Assembly (NCBI GenBank): GCA_937891135.1
Contig: CALAFB010000070.1
Location: forward strand, 1 to 33,303
Direction of reading: 5' to 3'
Source of the DNA: an uncultured Elusimicrobium sp.
Lineage (GTDB): Bacteria; Elusimicrobiota; Elusimicrobia; Elusimicrobiales; Elusimicrobiaceae
Length of the DNA stretch: 33,303 nt
Numbering within the stretch: position 1 is the stretch's first letter; each line of letters begins with the position of its first letter. Shown one piece after another: positions 16,472 to 23,445 of the stretch. Position numbers and translations under genes: made by a program. Under the pieces are notes generated by a model that saw nothing but the letters and a program-made list of their open reading frames with translations, searched no databases and was not told the origin of the DNA.

Positions 16472-17935
16472 ATGTCGCGCTTGTTAAGTAAAATTAAACT
16501 CAATACCTTTGCTATTATTTTAGGGATTATTGCCGTCGTAGCGGTGATGACGTACATCGTCCCCAGCGGTAGTTACCAGCGTGTGGAACAAGACGGGCGG
16601 CAAGTGGTGGTGCCCGGTACGTACGAGCGCGTGGCCCGTGCGCCGCAAGGGCCGTTTGATATTTTAAAAGCACCCATTCGGGGGTTTTCCAATACGTCGG
16701 AAGTAATTGTATTTTTACTGGTCATCGGCGGGGTGTTATCCGTCATTGAAAAAACTGGCGCGATTACAGCTGGTATCGGGGCTGCGAGTGAGTTTTTTAA
16801 GCGTAAACCGCAGCTGCGCTTTTTGTTTATTCCGCTGGGGATTATTACATTTTCGCTCTGCGGGGCGACGTTTGGTATGTGCGAAGAAGCATTGATTTTT
16901 ATCCCGATTTTTATTCCGCTTGCGCTATCTTTAGGGTATGATTCCGCCCTGGGGGTGGCCATTCCGTTTGTGGGGGCGGGCGTTGGCTTTGCCGCCGCGT
17001 TTACGAACCCGTTTACCGTCGGGATTGCGCAAGGGATTGCCCAAGTGCCGCTATATTCCGGGCTAGGGTACCGGTTTTTGATTTGGGTAATTTGTACGGT
17101 GGTAGTGATTACGTGGATGAGTGTGTATGCGCGCAAAATCCGCAAAAATCCGCAAGCCAGTTTAACCTATGAATTTGATGAAGTGAAACGCAAAGAACTT
17201 AAACTTGCCCAAGCGGCCCCGCGAATTACCCGCCGCCAAAAATGGGTGCTGGCTGCGTTTGGGCTGGGGATGTTGTGCTTAATTATTGGTGTATTAAAAC
17301 CGCAAATTTGTGCGTTTATCCATAACCATTGGGGGCTGGATTTAATGCAACTGCTGCACTTAGAGGCTGACGGCTGGTACATTACCGAGATTGCTTCTTT
17401 ATTTTTGGGGCTTGGTTTTGTGTGCGGTATTTTGGGTAAAATGAAAATGCAACAATTTAATGACGCGTTTTTTGACGGTGTGCGTGGTATGGCAGAAATT
17501 GCAATGCTGCTCTGTTTTGCACAGGCCATTGTGATTATTGCCAAAGACGGACACATTTTAGATACCATGCTGGAATGGATGAGTGGGGCGATTAAACATT
17601 TGCACCCGATTTTTGCATCGTGGGCGGCCATGATGCTGCAAACGATCATTGACTTTTTTATTCCGTCTGGCTCCGGCAAAGCGGTGCTGACGATGCCGGT
17701 GCTTGCGCCGCTAGCAGACTTAATTGGGATTACGCGCCAAACCATGGTGCTGGCGTTTCAGTTAGGCGGAAGTTGGCTAAATATTGCCATGCCGACCGAC
17801 CCGGTAACGATTGCGGCTATCGGGTTTGCGCGGATTAGTTTTGGGCGGTGGCTCAAGTGGATTTTGCCGCTACTTGTTTTGATGTATGTGTTGAGTTTTG
17901 CGTTCTTAATACCGCCGTATTTTACGGGCTGGTAG
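16472..17935 (+). CDS. YfcC-family (DcuC/ArcD-like) transporter, copy 1
   Basis: A 487-residue integral membrane protein of the YfcC/C4-dicarboxylate-antiporter superfamily. The N-terminal helix is followed by the loop TYIVPSGSYQRVEQDGR and PGTYERV, typical of YfcC. Conserved FSLCGATFGMCEEALIFIPI, LALSLGYDSALGVAIPFVGA and FTNPFTVGIAQ lie in the first half, and FFIPSGSGKAVLTMPVLAPL near the C-terminus. About 12 helices are expected. The substrate of this family is poorly defined, with amino acids or peptides often suggested. AAGGAGA lies about 14 nt before the ATG. The second copy follows 390 bp downstream. Confidence 0.88.
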   Translation: MSRLLSKIKLNTFAIILGIIAVVAVMTYIVPSGSYQRVEQDGRQVVVPGTYERVARAPQGPFDILKAPIRGFSNTSEVIVFLLVIGGVLSVIEKTGAITAGIGAASEFFKRKPQLRFLFIPLGIITFSLCGATFGMCEEALIFIPIFIPLALSLGYDSALGVAIPFVGAGVGFAAAFTNPFTVGIAQGIAQVPLYSGLGYRFLIWVICTVVVITWMSVYARKIRKNPQASLTYEFDEVKRKELKLAQAAPRITRRQKWVLAAFGLGMLCLIIGVLKPQICAFIHNHWGLDLMQLLHLEADGWYITEIASLFLGLGFVCGILGKMKMQQFNDAFFDGVRGMAEIAMLLCFAQAIVIIAKDGHILDTMLEWMSGAIKHLHPIFASWAAMMLQTIIDFFIPSGSGKAVLTMPVLAPLADLIGITRQTMVLAFQLGGSWLNIAMPTDPVTIAAIGFARISFGRWLKWILPLLVLMYVLSFAFLIPPYFTGW

Positions 17936-17936
17936 A

Positions 17937-17977
17937 GAGCTGGAGTGATTAACAACATGTTGCAACGTTGCGCGGAG
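17937..17977. repeat. imperfect direct repeat, left copy
   Basis: The run from about AGCTGGAGTGATTAACAACA to GCGCGG recurs at 18167-18207 with about five single-base differences over roughly 37 bp. It contains the palindromic words CAACATGTTG and GCAACGTTGC. It begins two bases after the stop of the first YfcC gene. Confidence 0.75.
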
Positions 17978-17988
17978 AGAGACCAACA

Positions 17989-18110
17989 ATTTGCCAAAAT
18001 CTTTCAATTTCGCACCGACTTACCCTTACGTACTTGCCGCGCTTTGCGCGGTCCGGCAGACGTACGCTGCGGGTAACTTAACGGTGCGAACTTGTTTGAT
18101 TTTGACAAAT
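17989..18110. repeat. 122-bp imperfect inverted repeat
   Basis: The outer arms are ATTTGCCAAAATC and GATTTTGACAAAT with one mismatch. Internal arms are TTCGCACCG/CGGTGCGAA, TTACCC/GGGTAA and CGTAC/GTACG, and the apex is CCGCGC-TTT-GCGCGG. The whole would fold into one long interrupted hairpin. It has no credible coding capacity and is bracketed by the direct repeats at 17937 and 18167. A MITE-like or REP-like element is the likeliest explanation. Confidence 0.75.
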
Positions 18111-18166
18111 CAGGGTACTGAGAGATTATTCCGGTGCTGTGACGAACAGCACTTGCCAACACCCCG

Positions 18167-18207
18167 AAGCCAGAGCGATTAACAACACGTTGCAACGCTG
18201 CGCGGGG
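18167..18207. repeat. imperfect direct repeat, right copy
   Basis: Second copy of the roughly 37-bp sequence that follows the first YfcC gene, with T-to-C and G-to-A type differences. From here to the next start codon (18208-18325) I see no gene or clear promoter. Confidence 0.7.
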
Positions 18208-18325
18208 CCCAAGTTGGGCATGTGCGCAACAAGCGGCGAGTAAAAATTTTACCCTACCCTGCATTTATTTGTTTGAGCCGGGGCAAGGGTTTTAATTAAA
18301 ACGAAAAAGAGGAAAACAAAAGGAA

Positions 18326-19753
18326 ATGAAAGAAGCTGTCGTTCATTCGTTTGGCCGTGCTAAACGGATGTTGTGCAACACGTATTTTCTCGTGTTTGCG
18401 ATTATGGCTTGTGTAGCCATGTTAACGTGGGTATTACCCACCGGGCAGTATGACCGTATCGAAGAAGCCGGGCGCACCATGGCGGTGGCCGGTTCCTTCC
18501 ACCCCGTAGCCAAAGCCCCGCAGGGCCTGGGCGAAATTTTAGCCGCCCCTGTCAAAGGGTTTGAAAAATGTGCCGGGATTATTGCGTTTATTTTAGTCGT
18601 AGGAGCACTCTTTACGATTATTGAGCGTACCGGAGCCGTACATACGGTTATCAAAAAAATAAGCGCGTTTTTTTCCACGCATCCGCGTTGTACCAAACTG
18701 TTTATTCCCGTATGTATTTTTCTGTTCTCCCTGTGCGGGGCCATGTTTGGAATGGAAGAAGAAACGCTCATCTTTATCCCTATTTTTATTCCGCTTGCAC
18801 TGTCTTTGGGGTATGATACAGTCGTAGGGATGAGTTTGCCGTTTATCGGGGCATTTACGGGGTTTTCGTCCGCGTTTGTGAACCCGTTTACGGTGGGAAT
18901 TGCGCAAAGTATTGCGGAACTGCCGATGTATTCTGGCTGGGAATACCGCCTTATTGTGTGGTTTATTTTTACGAGTGTGGTAGCGGGAATTTTCAGTTGG
19001 TACGGCGAGCGCGTGCGTAAAAACCCAACTAAAAGTTTAACTTATAAAATAGACTTGGACAAACGCGCCGAACTCAACATTATTAACGACGTCATGCCCG
19101 AAAAATCCTATACATTGACCCGCGCGCATAAACTGGTTATTCTCTCATTTATGGTGGGGATGGGGGCGCTCTTTTACGGGGTCATCCGCTACCAATGGTA
19201 TATGACGGAAATTGCCGCGGTGTTTATCGGCGTGTCTATTGCTAGTGCGTATTTTGGCGGGCTTACGGTTAACGAAGCCACGGACGCGTTTATTGACGGC
19301 GCAAAGTCCATGGTTAGCGTGTGTATTTTAATGGCCTTGGCGCGCTCTATTGTGGTAATTGCTACCGACGGACATATTTTGGATACATTTTTAAATGCCA
19401 TGAGCCAGCTGGTCGGGCATTTACATCCGATTGTCGCGTCGTGGGTGATGTTTTTTACGCAGACGCTGCTAAACTTCTTTGTACCGTCGGGCTCCGGGCA
19501 AGCCGTACTTACAATGCCGGTTATGATTCCGCTGGGGGACCTGGTGCACGTGTCGCGCCAGACGGTAATTTTGGCCTTCCAATTTGGCGACGGCTGGGGC
19601 AATCCAATTTTACCAACGGCCCCGGTTACCATGGGGGCACTCGCGCTGGCGGGGATTTCATACCCGATGTGGCTTAGGTGGTTTATTAAGATTGAGGTAG
19701 TGTTAGTAGGGTTGTCTTTATTGTTGTTAATCCCGGCGTATTATTTGTGGTAA
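18326..19753 (+). CDS. YfcC-family (DcuC/ArcD-like) transporter, copy 2
   Basis: A 475-residue paralogue of the gene at 16472. Shared runs include LIFIPIFIPLALSLGYD, NPFTVGIAQ, DGHILDTFLN-type and VPSGSGQAVLTMPV. The periplasmic-type loop WVLPTGQYDRIEEAGR near the N-terminus is in the same place as in copy 1. The main difference is a shorter central insert, because residues equivalent to the HNHWGLDLMQLLHLEA region of copy 1 are absent. A short AAGGA precedes the ATG. Its tandem position suggests duplication and specialisation for different substrates. Confidence 0.88.
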   Translation: MKEAVVHSFGRAKRMLCNTYFLVFAIMACVAMLTWVLPTGQYDRIEEAGRTMAVAGSFHPVAKAPQGLGEILAAPVKGFEKCAGIIAFILVVGALFTIIERTGAVHTVIKKISAFFSTHPRCTKLFIPVCIFLFSLCGAMFGMEEETLIFIPIFIPLALSLGYDTVVGMSLPFIGAFTGFSSAFVNPFTVGIAQSIAELPMYSGWEYRLIVWFIFTSVVAGIFSWYGERVRKNPTKSLTYKIDLDKRAELNIINDVMPEKSYTLTRAHKLVILSFMVGMGALFYGVIRYQWYMTEIAAVFIGVSIASAYFGGLTVNEATDAFIDGAKSMVSVCILMALARSIVVIATDGHILDTFLNAMSQLVGHLHPIVASWVMFFTQTLLNFFVPSGSGQAVLTMPVMIPLGDLVHVSRQTVILAFQFGDGWGNPILPTAPVTMGALALAGISYPMWLRWFIKIEVVLVGLSLLLLIPAYYLW

Positions 19754-19760
19754 AAGAAAA

Positions 19761-19787
19761 AAAGCCTCCGGCAAAGCCGGGGGCTTT
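19761..19787 (-). terminator. intrinsic terminator of the pilin at 19837-20370
   Basis: AAAGCCTCCGGC-AAA-GCCGGGGGCTTT forms a 12-bp stem with one G-U pair. On the minus strand the stem is followed by a run of seven T, a classic intrinsic terminator for the pilin gene. On the plus strand only a short T stretch follows, so it may also help end the YfcC transcript. Confidence 0.85.
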
Positions 19788-19836
19788 CACCATCACTTCG
19801 CAGGATGCCTGAGGGAAAATCCTGGAAGGTTGTGTG

Positions 19837-20370
19837 TTATATTTCGTTGTCCGTAAACTCAAATCCTTGGCTTTCTAACCATTTACAAATAGTGTTTCCC
19901 GTTTCGGTAAATTGAGTCATACAAAGGTTGGACACTATCTTTCCATTCATCCATTCTCGGGAAATAGTCCAGTTGTTGCTATCATCGCAATTGTCAGGAT
20001 CTAACACATTCCCCACATAGCAATTTCTGCGATAGGTTACTAGAAAGCAATAAGGTTCTGTAGGATTGTACCGGCATTGAAAATCATACTGAGCAGTTTT
20101 GGTGTAATACGAAGTGCCTTGAAGTTGGCCACCGCTTAAATCAATTTCCAAGTTTTCAAAACTGATCGGATCCGTTTTGCCGCTTAGCAAATACATTTCC
20201 GCTGTTTTACTTATTGTATTTACTGTGGATAGAATTTCCACTGCGCGGCTTTTTTCTACGGCTTTTTGATACTGCGGAAACGCGACGGCTGCCAAAATAC
20301 CGATGATTAACACCACGACTAAGAGTTCAAGCAATGTGAACCCGGTTACACCTAATTTGTTTCTTTTCAT
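19837..20370 (-). CDS. type IV pilin-like protein (intact)
   Basis: A 177-residue prepilin. A short basic leader MKRNKLGVTG precedes the cleavage/methylation motif FTLLELLVVVLIIG, with Glu at +5 of the mature protein, and is followed by the amphipathic helix AAVAFPQYQKAVEKSRAVEIL. The C-terminal globular half is rich in cysteine (CRYNPTEPYCF, RNCYVGN, NLCMTQF, TICKWL), implying disulfides. No other pilus-assembly gene is nearby, so it is a stand-alone pilin or pseudopilin gene using a machine encoded elsewhere. AGGAG precedes the ATG. Expression is probably controlled by the structured 5' leader immediately upstream. Confidence 0.93.
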   Translation of the reverse strand: MKRNKLGVTGFTLLELLVVVLIIGILAAVAFPQYQKAVEKSRAVEILSTVNTISKTAEMYLLSGKTDPISFENLEIDLSGGQLQGTSYYTKTAQYDFQCRYNPTEPYCFLVTYRRNCYVGNVLDPDNCDDSNNWTISREWMNGKIVSNLCMTQFTETGNTICKWLESQGFEFTDNEI

Positions 20371-20639
20371 AAGAGTTCTCCTATTTTTTATTTCAATTCA
20401 CCTGTTTTGGGAATATGCAAACAAAAACGGCCACTTGTTTAAGCAATCACAAGCAACCGAAACAAACAGCCGTAGTATCTATCCTAAAAATACGATAGAA
20501 AACATTCGGCAGAGATGAGGCTGCAGACTCATCTCTACCTAGATACGGCCATTTTTGGACTTGTGATACGCCTTCGGGCTCCCGAAAGCTGTCCGTATTC
20601 CTCAATACGGTTCCAAAAACAGGATAAAATTGTAGTTAT
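20371..20639 (-). promoter_or_regulatory. structured pilin 5' leader RNA, copy 2
   Basis: Same order of elements as the other two leaders. TGTTTTTGGAACC has UUUUUGG at 20613-20619, pairing with CCAAAAA at 20552-20558. Hairpins CCGTATT/AATACGG and CTTTCGGG/CCCGAAGG lie between. A 12-bp hairpin with an 8-nt loop spans 20508-20539. GAATGTTT, a TCTATC/GATAGA hairpin and CTACGGCTGTT follow. The terminal stem ACGGC...GCCGT (20469-20473 with 20427-20431) is followed by TTTTTGTTT. ATCACAAG (20560-20567) is complementary to CTTGTGAT (20446-20453) in the terminal loop. AGGAG follows about 45 nt later. Confidence 0.82.
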
Positions 20640-20668
20640 AGTATAATAAAAAAATGTTTGAAGAACAA
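20640..20668 (-). promoter_or_regulatory. promoter of pilin leader copy 2
   Basis: Minus-strand TTGTTC (20663-20668), a 17-bp spacer and TATACT (20640-20645). The predicted start near 20633 gives a leader of about 260 nt. From 20669 to 20754 I see no gene or clear signal. Confidence 0.6.
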
Positions 20669-20754
20669 GAAAAATATAGAAACGAAACAGGGGACTAATG
20701 GAACTCCCTTTTCAAGGTTTTGATGTAAATTGTAAAAAATTTGTTGGGGTGGTT

Positions 20755-21132
20755 TTATTTCCCGGTGATTTTTTTCAAATAGGCACTTAACTTATTTAAT
20801 GTTTCTTTACTAACGGTGTGTTCCATTTTGCAGGCATCTTCTTCGGCGGTTTTGGGGCTGACGCCTAAAATATCTTCTAAAAAATGTTTAAATAAGGTGT
20901 GGCGGTTTTTAACGTCCTCGGCGGCCCGGCGGCCTTTGGCCGTCAGCCGGATGGCACTATACGGCGCGCGGACGACGTAGCCTTCTTCGGCAAGTATTTT
21001 CATGGCTCCGGTTACGCTGGGGGTTTTTACACCCAGTAAATCCCGTATGTCGCTTACGCGCGCGGCCCCTTCTTCATCCGCGCAAAACGAAACAGCCTCT
21101 AAATAATCTTCCATATTAGCAGTTAACTTCAT
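20755..21132 (-). CDS. DtxR/MntR-family metal-dependent transcriptional regulator
   Basis: A 125-residue regulator. The N-terminal winged helix has MEDYLEAV (with the first metal-ligand acidic residues), ARVSDIRDLLGVKTPSVTGAMKIL (helix-turn-helix) and a basic wing. The dimerisation half has NRHTLFKHFLEDILG and CKMEHTVSKETL, the H and E-x-x-E/M-E-H ligand pattern of manganese/iron sensors such as MntR. The SH3-like third domain of DtxR is absent, so it is of the short MntR type. It is divergent from gdhA; no metal transporter is nearby, so its regulon is elsewhere or it controls its neighbours. The start has no Shine-Dalgarno sequence. Confidence 0.88.
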   Translation of the reverse strand: MKLTANMEDYLEAVSFCADEEGAARVSDIRDLLGVKTPSVTGAMKILAEEGYVVRAPYSAIRLTAKGRRAAEDVKNRHTLFKHFLEDILGVSPKTAEEDACKMEHTVSKETLNKLSAYLKKITGK

Positions 21133-21138
21133 ACTGGT

Positions 21139-21147
21139 ATATTAACA
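21139..21147 (-). promoter_or_regulatory. extended -10 of the DtxR-type regulator, leaderless
   Basis: Minus-strand TGTTAATAT lies 6 nt before the ATG at 21132, placing the expected start at the A of the start codon. No ribosome-binding site is visible. Confidence 0.45.
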
Positions 21148-21167
21148 TATTTTTTTCAAAAATAAAC

Positions 21168-21196
21168 TTGCAATTTAGGCGCAATAGATGTTAAAT
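21168..21196 (+). promoter_or_regulatory. promoter of gdhA, deciding its start codon
   Basis: TTGCAA (21168-21173), a 17-bp spacer and TTAAAT (21191-21196), with ATG at 21203 six nt further on. If real, the upstream in-frame ATG at 21188 lies in the promoter and cannot be used, and the mRNA is leaderless. Confidence 0.5.
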
Positions 21197-21202
21197 ACAA
21201 CT

Positions 21203-22552
21203 ATGAACACACAAACCTATTTATCTGATTTTTTAACAATCTTCCGCCGCAAAAATGCGGCGCAGCACGTATTTATCCAGGCGGTGGAAGAAGTCGTCCG
21301 CACCCTGGCCCCGGTGTTAGACAAAAAACCGCAGTATATAAAAGAGCGGATTTTAGAACGTATGGTAGAGCCGGAGCGGATGATTGCGTTCCGCGTGCCG
21401 TGGAAAGATGATAACGGGGAAATTCACGTTAACCGCGGGTTTCGTGTGCAGTTTAATAGTGCGCTTGGCCCGTACAAGGGGGGGATTCGGTTCCACGAGT
21501 CTGTTACAGCCGATTCTTTGAAATTTTTGGCCTTTGAGCAAACCTTTAAAAATAGTTTAACGACGCTGCCGTTAGGCGGCGGAAAAGGCGGCAGCGATTT
21601 TGACACCCGCGGCAAAAGCGCCGATGAAGTTATGCGGTTTTGCCATTCGTTTATTAACGAACTGTACCACCATATCGGCTATCATACGGACATTCCGGCC
21701 GGGGACCTGGGCTGCGGTGCGCGCGAAATTGGCTATATGTTCGGCCAGTACAAAAAATTAACGAATGATTTTACCGGGGCTTTTACCGGTAAAAAGCCTA
21801 ACTGGGGCGGCAGTTTGTTGCGCCCGGAGGCCACGGGCTATGGGGTAGCGTACTTTGCCCAAAATATGCTGGCCACGCGGAAAGATGAACTAAAAGGCAA
21901 AACGTGTGTAATTTCGGGTACAGGCAACGTAGGGATTTACACAATGGAAAAATTAACTCAGTTAGGGGCCAATGTGGTCGGGTTTATGGATTATGACGGC
22001 AGCGTGTATGACAAAGAAGGCATCAATGCCGAAAAACTAGCCTATTTAAAAGACCTGGTGTTTGTGCGCCGCGGTTCTTTAAAAGAGTATGTGCAAAAAT
22101 ATCCGCACGCCCATTTCCGCCCCGGCCAAAAAACGTGGGATATTGCGTGCGATTGTGCGTTTCCGACGGCTTGTGAAAACGAGTTGGACGGAGCAGCTGC
22201 CAACACGTTGCTTAAAAACGGCTGCCGCTTAGTGTGCGAAGGGGCCAATATGCCTTCTACACCCGAAGCGGTGCAAGCATTTCAACAAGCAGGAATTTTG
22301 TATTCCCCGGGCAAGGCCTCTAACGCGGGCGGGGTGGCGGTGTCCGGCCTGGAAATGACGCAAAACAGTATGCGCGTTTATTGGTCGCGCGAAGAAGTAG
22401 ATGCGTACTTACAGCGTATTATGGCTAGTATCCATACGTCTTGCTTGCAGTACGCAGCGGAGTTTGCCCGCCCGGGGGATTATGTGGCCGGGGCCAACAT
22501 TGCCGGTTTCTTAAAAGTGGCCGACGCCATGATAGACCAGGGATTGGTGTAG
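21203..22552 (+). CDS. gdhA: NADP-type glutamate dehydrogenase
   Basis: Interconverts glutamate and 2-oxoglutarate plus ammonium. Residues follow the hexameric bacterial enzyme: RVQFNSALGPYKGGIRFH (substrate lysine K92), TLPLGGGKGGSDFDTRGKS (catalytic lysine K128), HTDIPAGDLGCGAREIGYM and the GRxxATGYG-like LRPEATGYG. The Rossmann loop SGTGNVG and the closing SNAGGVAVSGLEMTQNS follow. With ATG 21203 the protein has 449 residues, the usual length; an ATG five codons upstream is possible. It lies alone between the DtxR-type regulator and a pilin, and probably serves nitrogen assimilation or amino-acid fermentation. Confidence 0.96.
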   Translation: MNTQTYLSDFLTIFRRKNAAQHVFIQAVEEVVRTLAPVLDKKPQYIKERILERMVEPERMIAFRVPWKDDNGEIHVNRGFRVQFNSALGPYKGGIRFHESVTADSLKFLAFEQTFKNSLTTLPLGGGKGGSDFDTRGKSADEVMRFCHSFINELYHHIGYHTDIPAGDLGCGAREIGYMFGQYKKLTNDFTGAFTGKKPNWGGSLLRPEATGYGVAYFAQNMLATRKDELKGKTCVISGTGNVGIYTMEKLTQLGANVVGFMDYDGSVYDKEGINAEKLAYLKDLVFVRRGSLKEYVQKYPHAHFRPGQKTWDIACDCAFPTACENELDGAAANTLLKNGCRLVCEGANMPSTPEAVQAFQQAGILYSPGKASNAGGVAVSGLEMTQNSMRVYWSREEVDAYLQRIMASIHTSCLQYAAEFARPGDYVAGANIAGFLKVADAMIDQGLV

Positions 22553-22600
22553 GTGCTTTTCGGTGAATATCGAGATCGTGCGAAATATAGAAATTGTTTT

Positions 22601-22642
22601 ATAGACAAGGAGGGCTGTTGGGAGACAACCCTCTTTGTCTAT
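22601..22642. terminator. long stem-loop between convergent gdhA and pilin 3
   Basis: ATAGACAAGGAGGG pairs with CCCTCTTTGTCTAT (one G-U), and the inner GTTG-GGAGA-CAAC extends the stem. It lies 48 bp after gdhA and 10 bp after the pilin stop on the other strand. There is no long T run on either side, so a terminator role is probable but not certain. Confidence 0.55.
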
Positions 22643-22652
22643 TAAGGTGTAT

Positions 22653-23153
22653 TCAATTACATGCTGTGGGTTCGCTGCTTGATAAATCCCAACATTGATA
22701 TTTAGGAGGCAACATCTTACACATAGCGACTCCTATCTTATCATTTCCTTCACAAAAGCAGTCCCAACTACCGTTGGAATATCTGTCACATCCCAACATG
22801 TCAATGTGGGAAATTTGAAGATTAGCATTGAGTGTAAATAATTGAGGATTACTTTCCGCGCCGGCCATATACGTAAAATCCGTTTCCGGTAATTCTACAG
22901 GCAACGTGATTGGCGTTCCCCCATAACCAGGTGAGATTTCCCATATGTCCTCCCCGGTAGGAAAACCTTTTTCTAGGATATAGGCCTCCACTCCTTTTTC
23001 AAACGCATCGGATAATGCAATCCATTGAATCATGCGTGCTTTGGCTACTGCTTTTTGGTATTGAGGTAATGCCACGGCTGCCAAAATACTCATGATAAGT
23101 ACTACTACTAACAACTCTATGAGGGTAAACCCTCGTACTGCTTTTATGTTCAT
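22653..23153 (-). CDS. type IV pilin-like protein (intact)
   Basis: A 166-residue prepilin with leader MNIKAVRG, cleavage motif FTLIELLVVVLIMS and the helix AAVALPQYQKAVAKARMIQWI. The C-terminal half contains six cysteines, including GCDRYSNGSWDCFCEGN and MCKMLPPKYQCWDL. ATG 23153 is chosen because AAGGAGAG lies 7 nt upstream; the frame extends 12 codons further into the leader without a site. It differs from the pilin at 19837 almost throughout the globular half, so the two are not recent duplicates even though their leaders share the same RNA architecture. Confidence 0.93.
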   Translation of the reverse strand: MNIKAVRGFTLIELLVVVLIMSILAAVALPQYQKAVAKARMIQWIALSDAFEKGVEAYILEKGFPTGEDIWEISPGYGGTPITLPVELPETDFTYMAGAESNPQLFTLNANLQISHIDMLGCDRYSNGSWDCFCEGNDKIGVAMCKMLPPKYQCWDLSSSEPTACN

Positions 23154-23391
23154 TTTGTTGCTCTCCTTTAGTTTATTTAGGCTTCGCATAGCAACAAAAA
23201 GCGGCTGCTATACAGAGCCGACAACAAGCAACCCACTTATAACAGCCGTAGCGTCCTGTTTGGTAACAGGAAACATTCGGTACAACCGGGTATCGATCCC
23301 CGGTTGTACCTGTTAACGACCATTTTTGGTTTGTTGTCGTATCACTTATGTGATATGCCCCCTTTCGGGGTTCCAAAAACAAATAAATTGT
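23154..23391 (-). promoter_or_regulatory. structured pilin 5' leader RNA, copy 3
   Basis: UUUUUGG (23373-23379) pairs with CCAAAAA (23323-23329), enclosing CCCC-GAAA-GGGG and a TATCAC/GTGATA hairpin. A perfect 12-bp stem with an 8-nt loop spans 23279-23310. GAATGTTT, a CCTGTT/AACAGG hairpin and CTACGGCTGTT follow. The terminal stem CGGCTGTTATA/TATAGCAGCCG (23238-23248 with 23202-23212) is followed by CTTTTTG. CGACAACAA (23331-23339) is perfectly complementary to TTGTTGTCG (23219-23227) in the terminal loop. The pilin ribosome-binding site is about 30 nt downstream. Confidence 0.84.
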
Positions 23392-23397
23392 ATGGTT

Positions 23398-23406
23398 ATT
23401 ATAGCA
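23398..23406 (-). promoter_or_regulatory. extended -10 promoter of pilin leader copy 3
   Basis: Minus-strand TGCTATAAT; predicted start near 23391, giving a leader of about 240 nt. It is the same extended element as at the glycan operon. It is divergent from the rsmI promoter about 30 bp away. Confidence 0.6.
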
Positions 23407-23429
23407 TAAATACACGGCAATATACATTT

Positions 23430-23438
23430 TGCTATACT
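23430..23438 (+). promoter_or_regulatory. extended -10 of the rsmI operon, leaderless
   Basis: TGCTATACT ends 7 nt before the ATG at 23446. No Shine-Dalgarno sequence lies in between, and the predicted transcript starts at or next to the A of the start codon. Confidence 0.5.
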
Positions 23439-23445
23439 ATATACT

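Noticed and set aside
16573..17745. Two long antisense frames (190 and 192 codons) under the first YfcC gene
   Set aside because: They mirror the codon bias of the transporter on the other strand, have no ribosome-binding sites and show no domain.
18004..18264. 86-codon minus-strand frame in the YfcC spacer
   Set aside because: It is a translation of the imperfect palindrome and direct repeat; such frames recur in repeats and are spurious.
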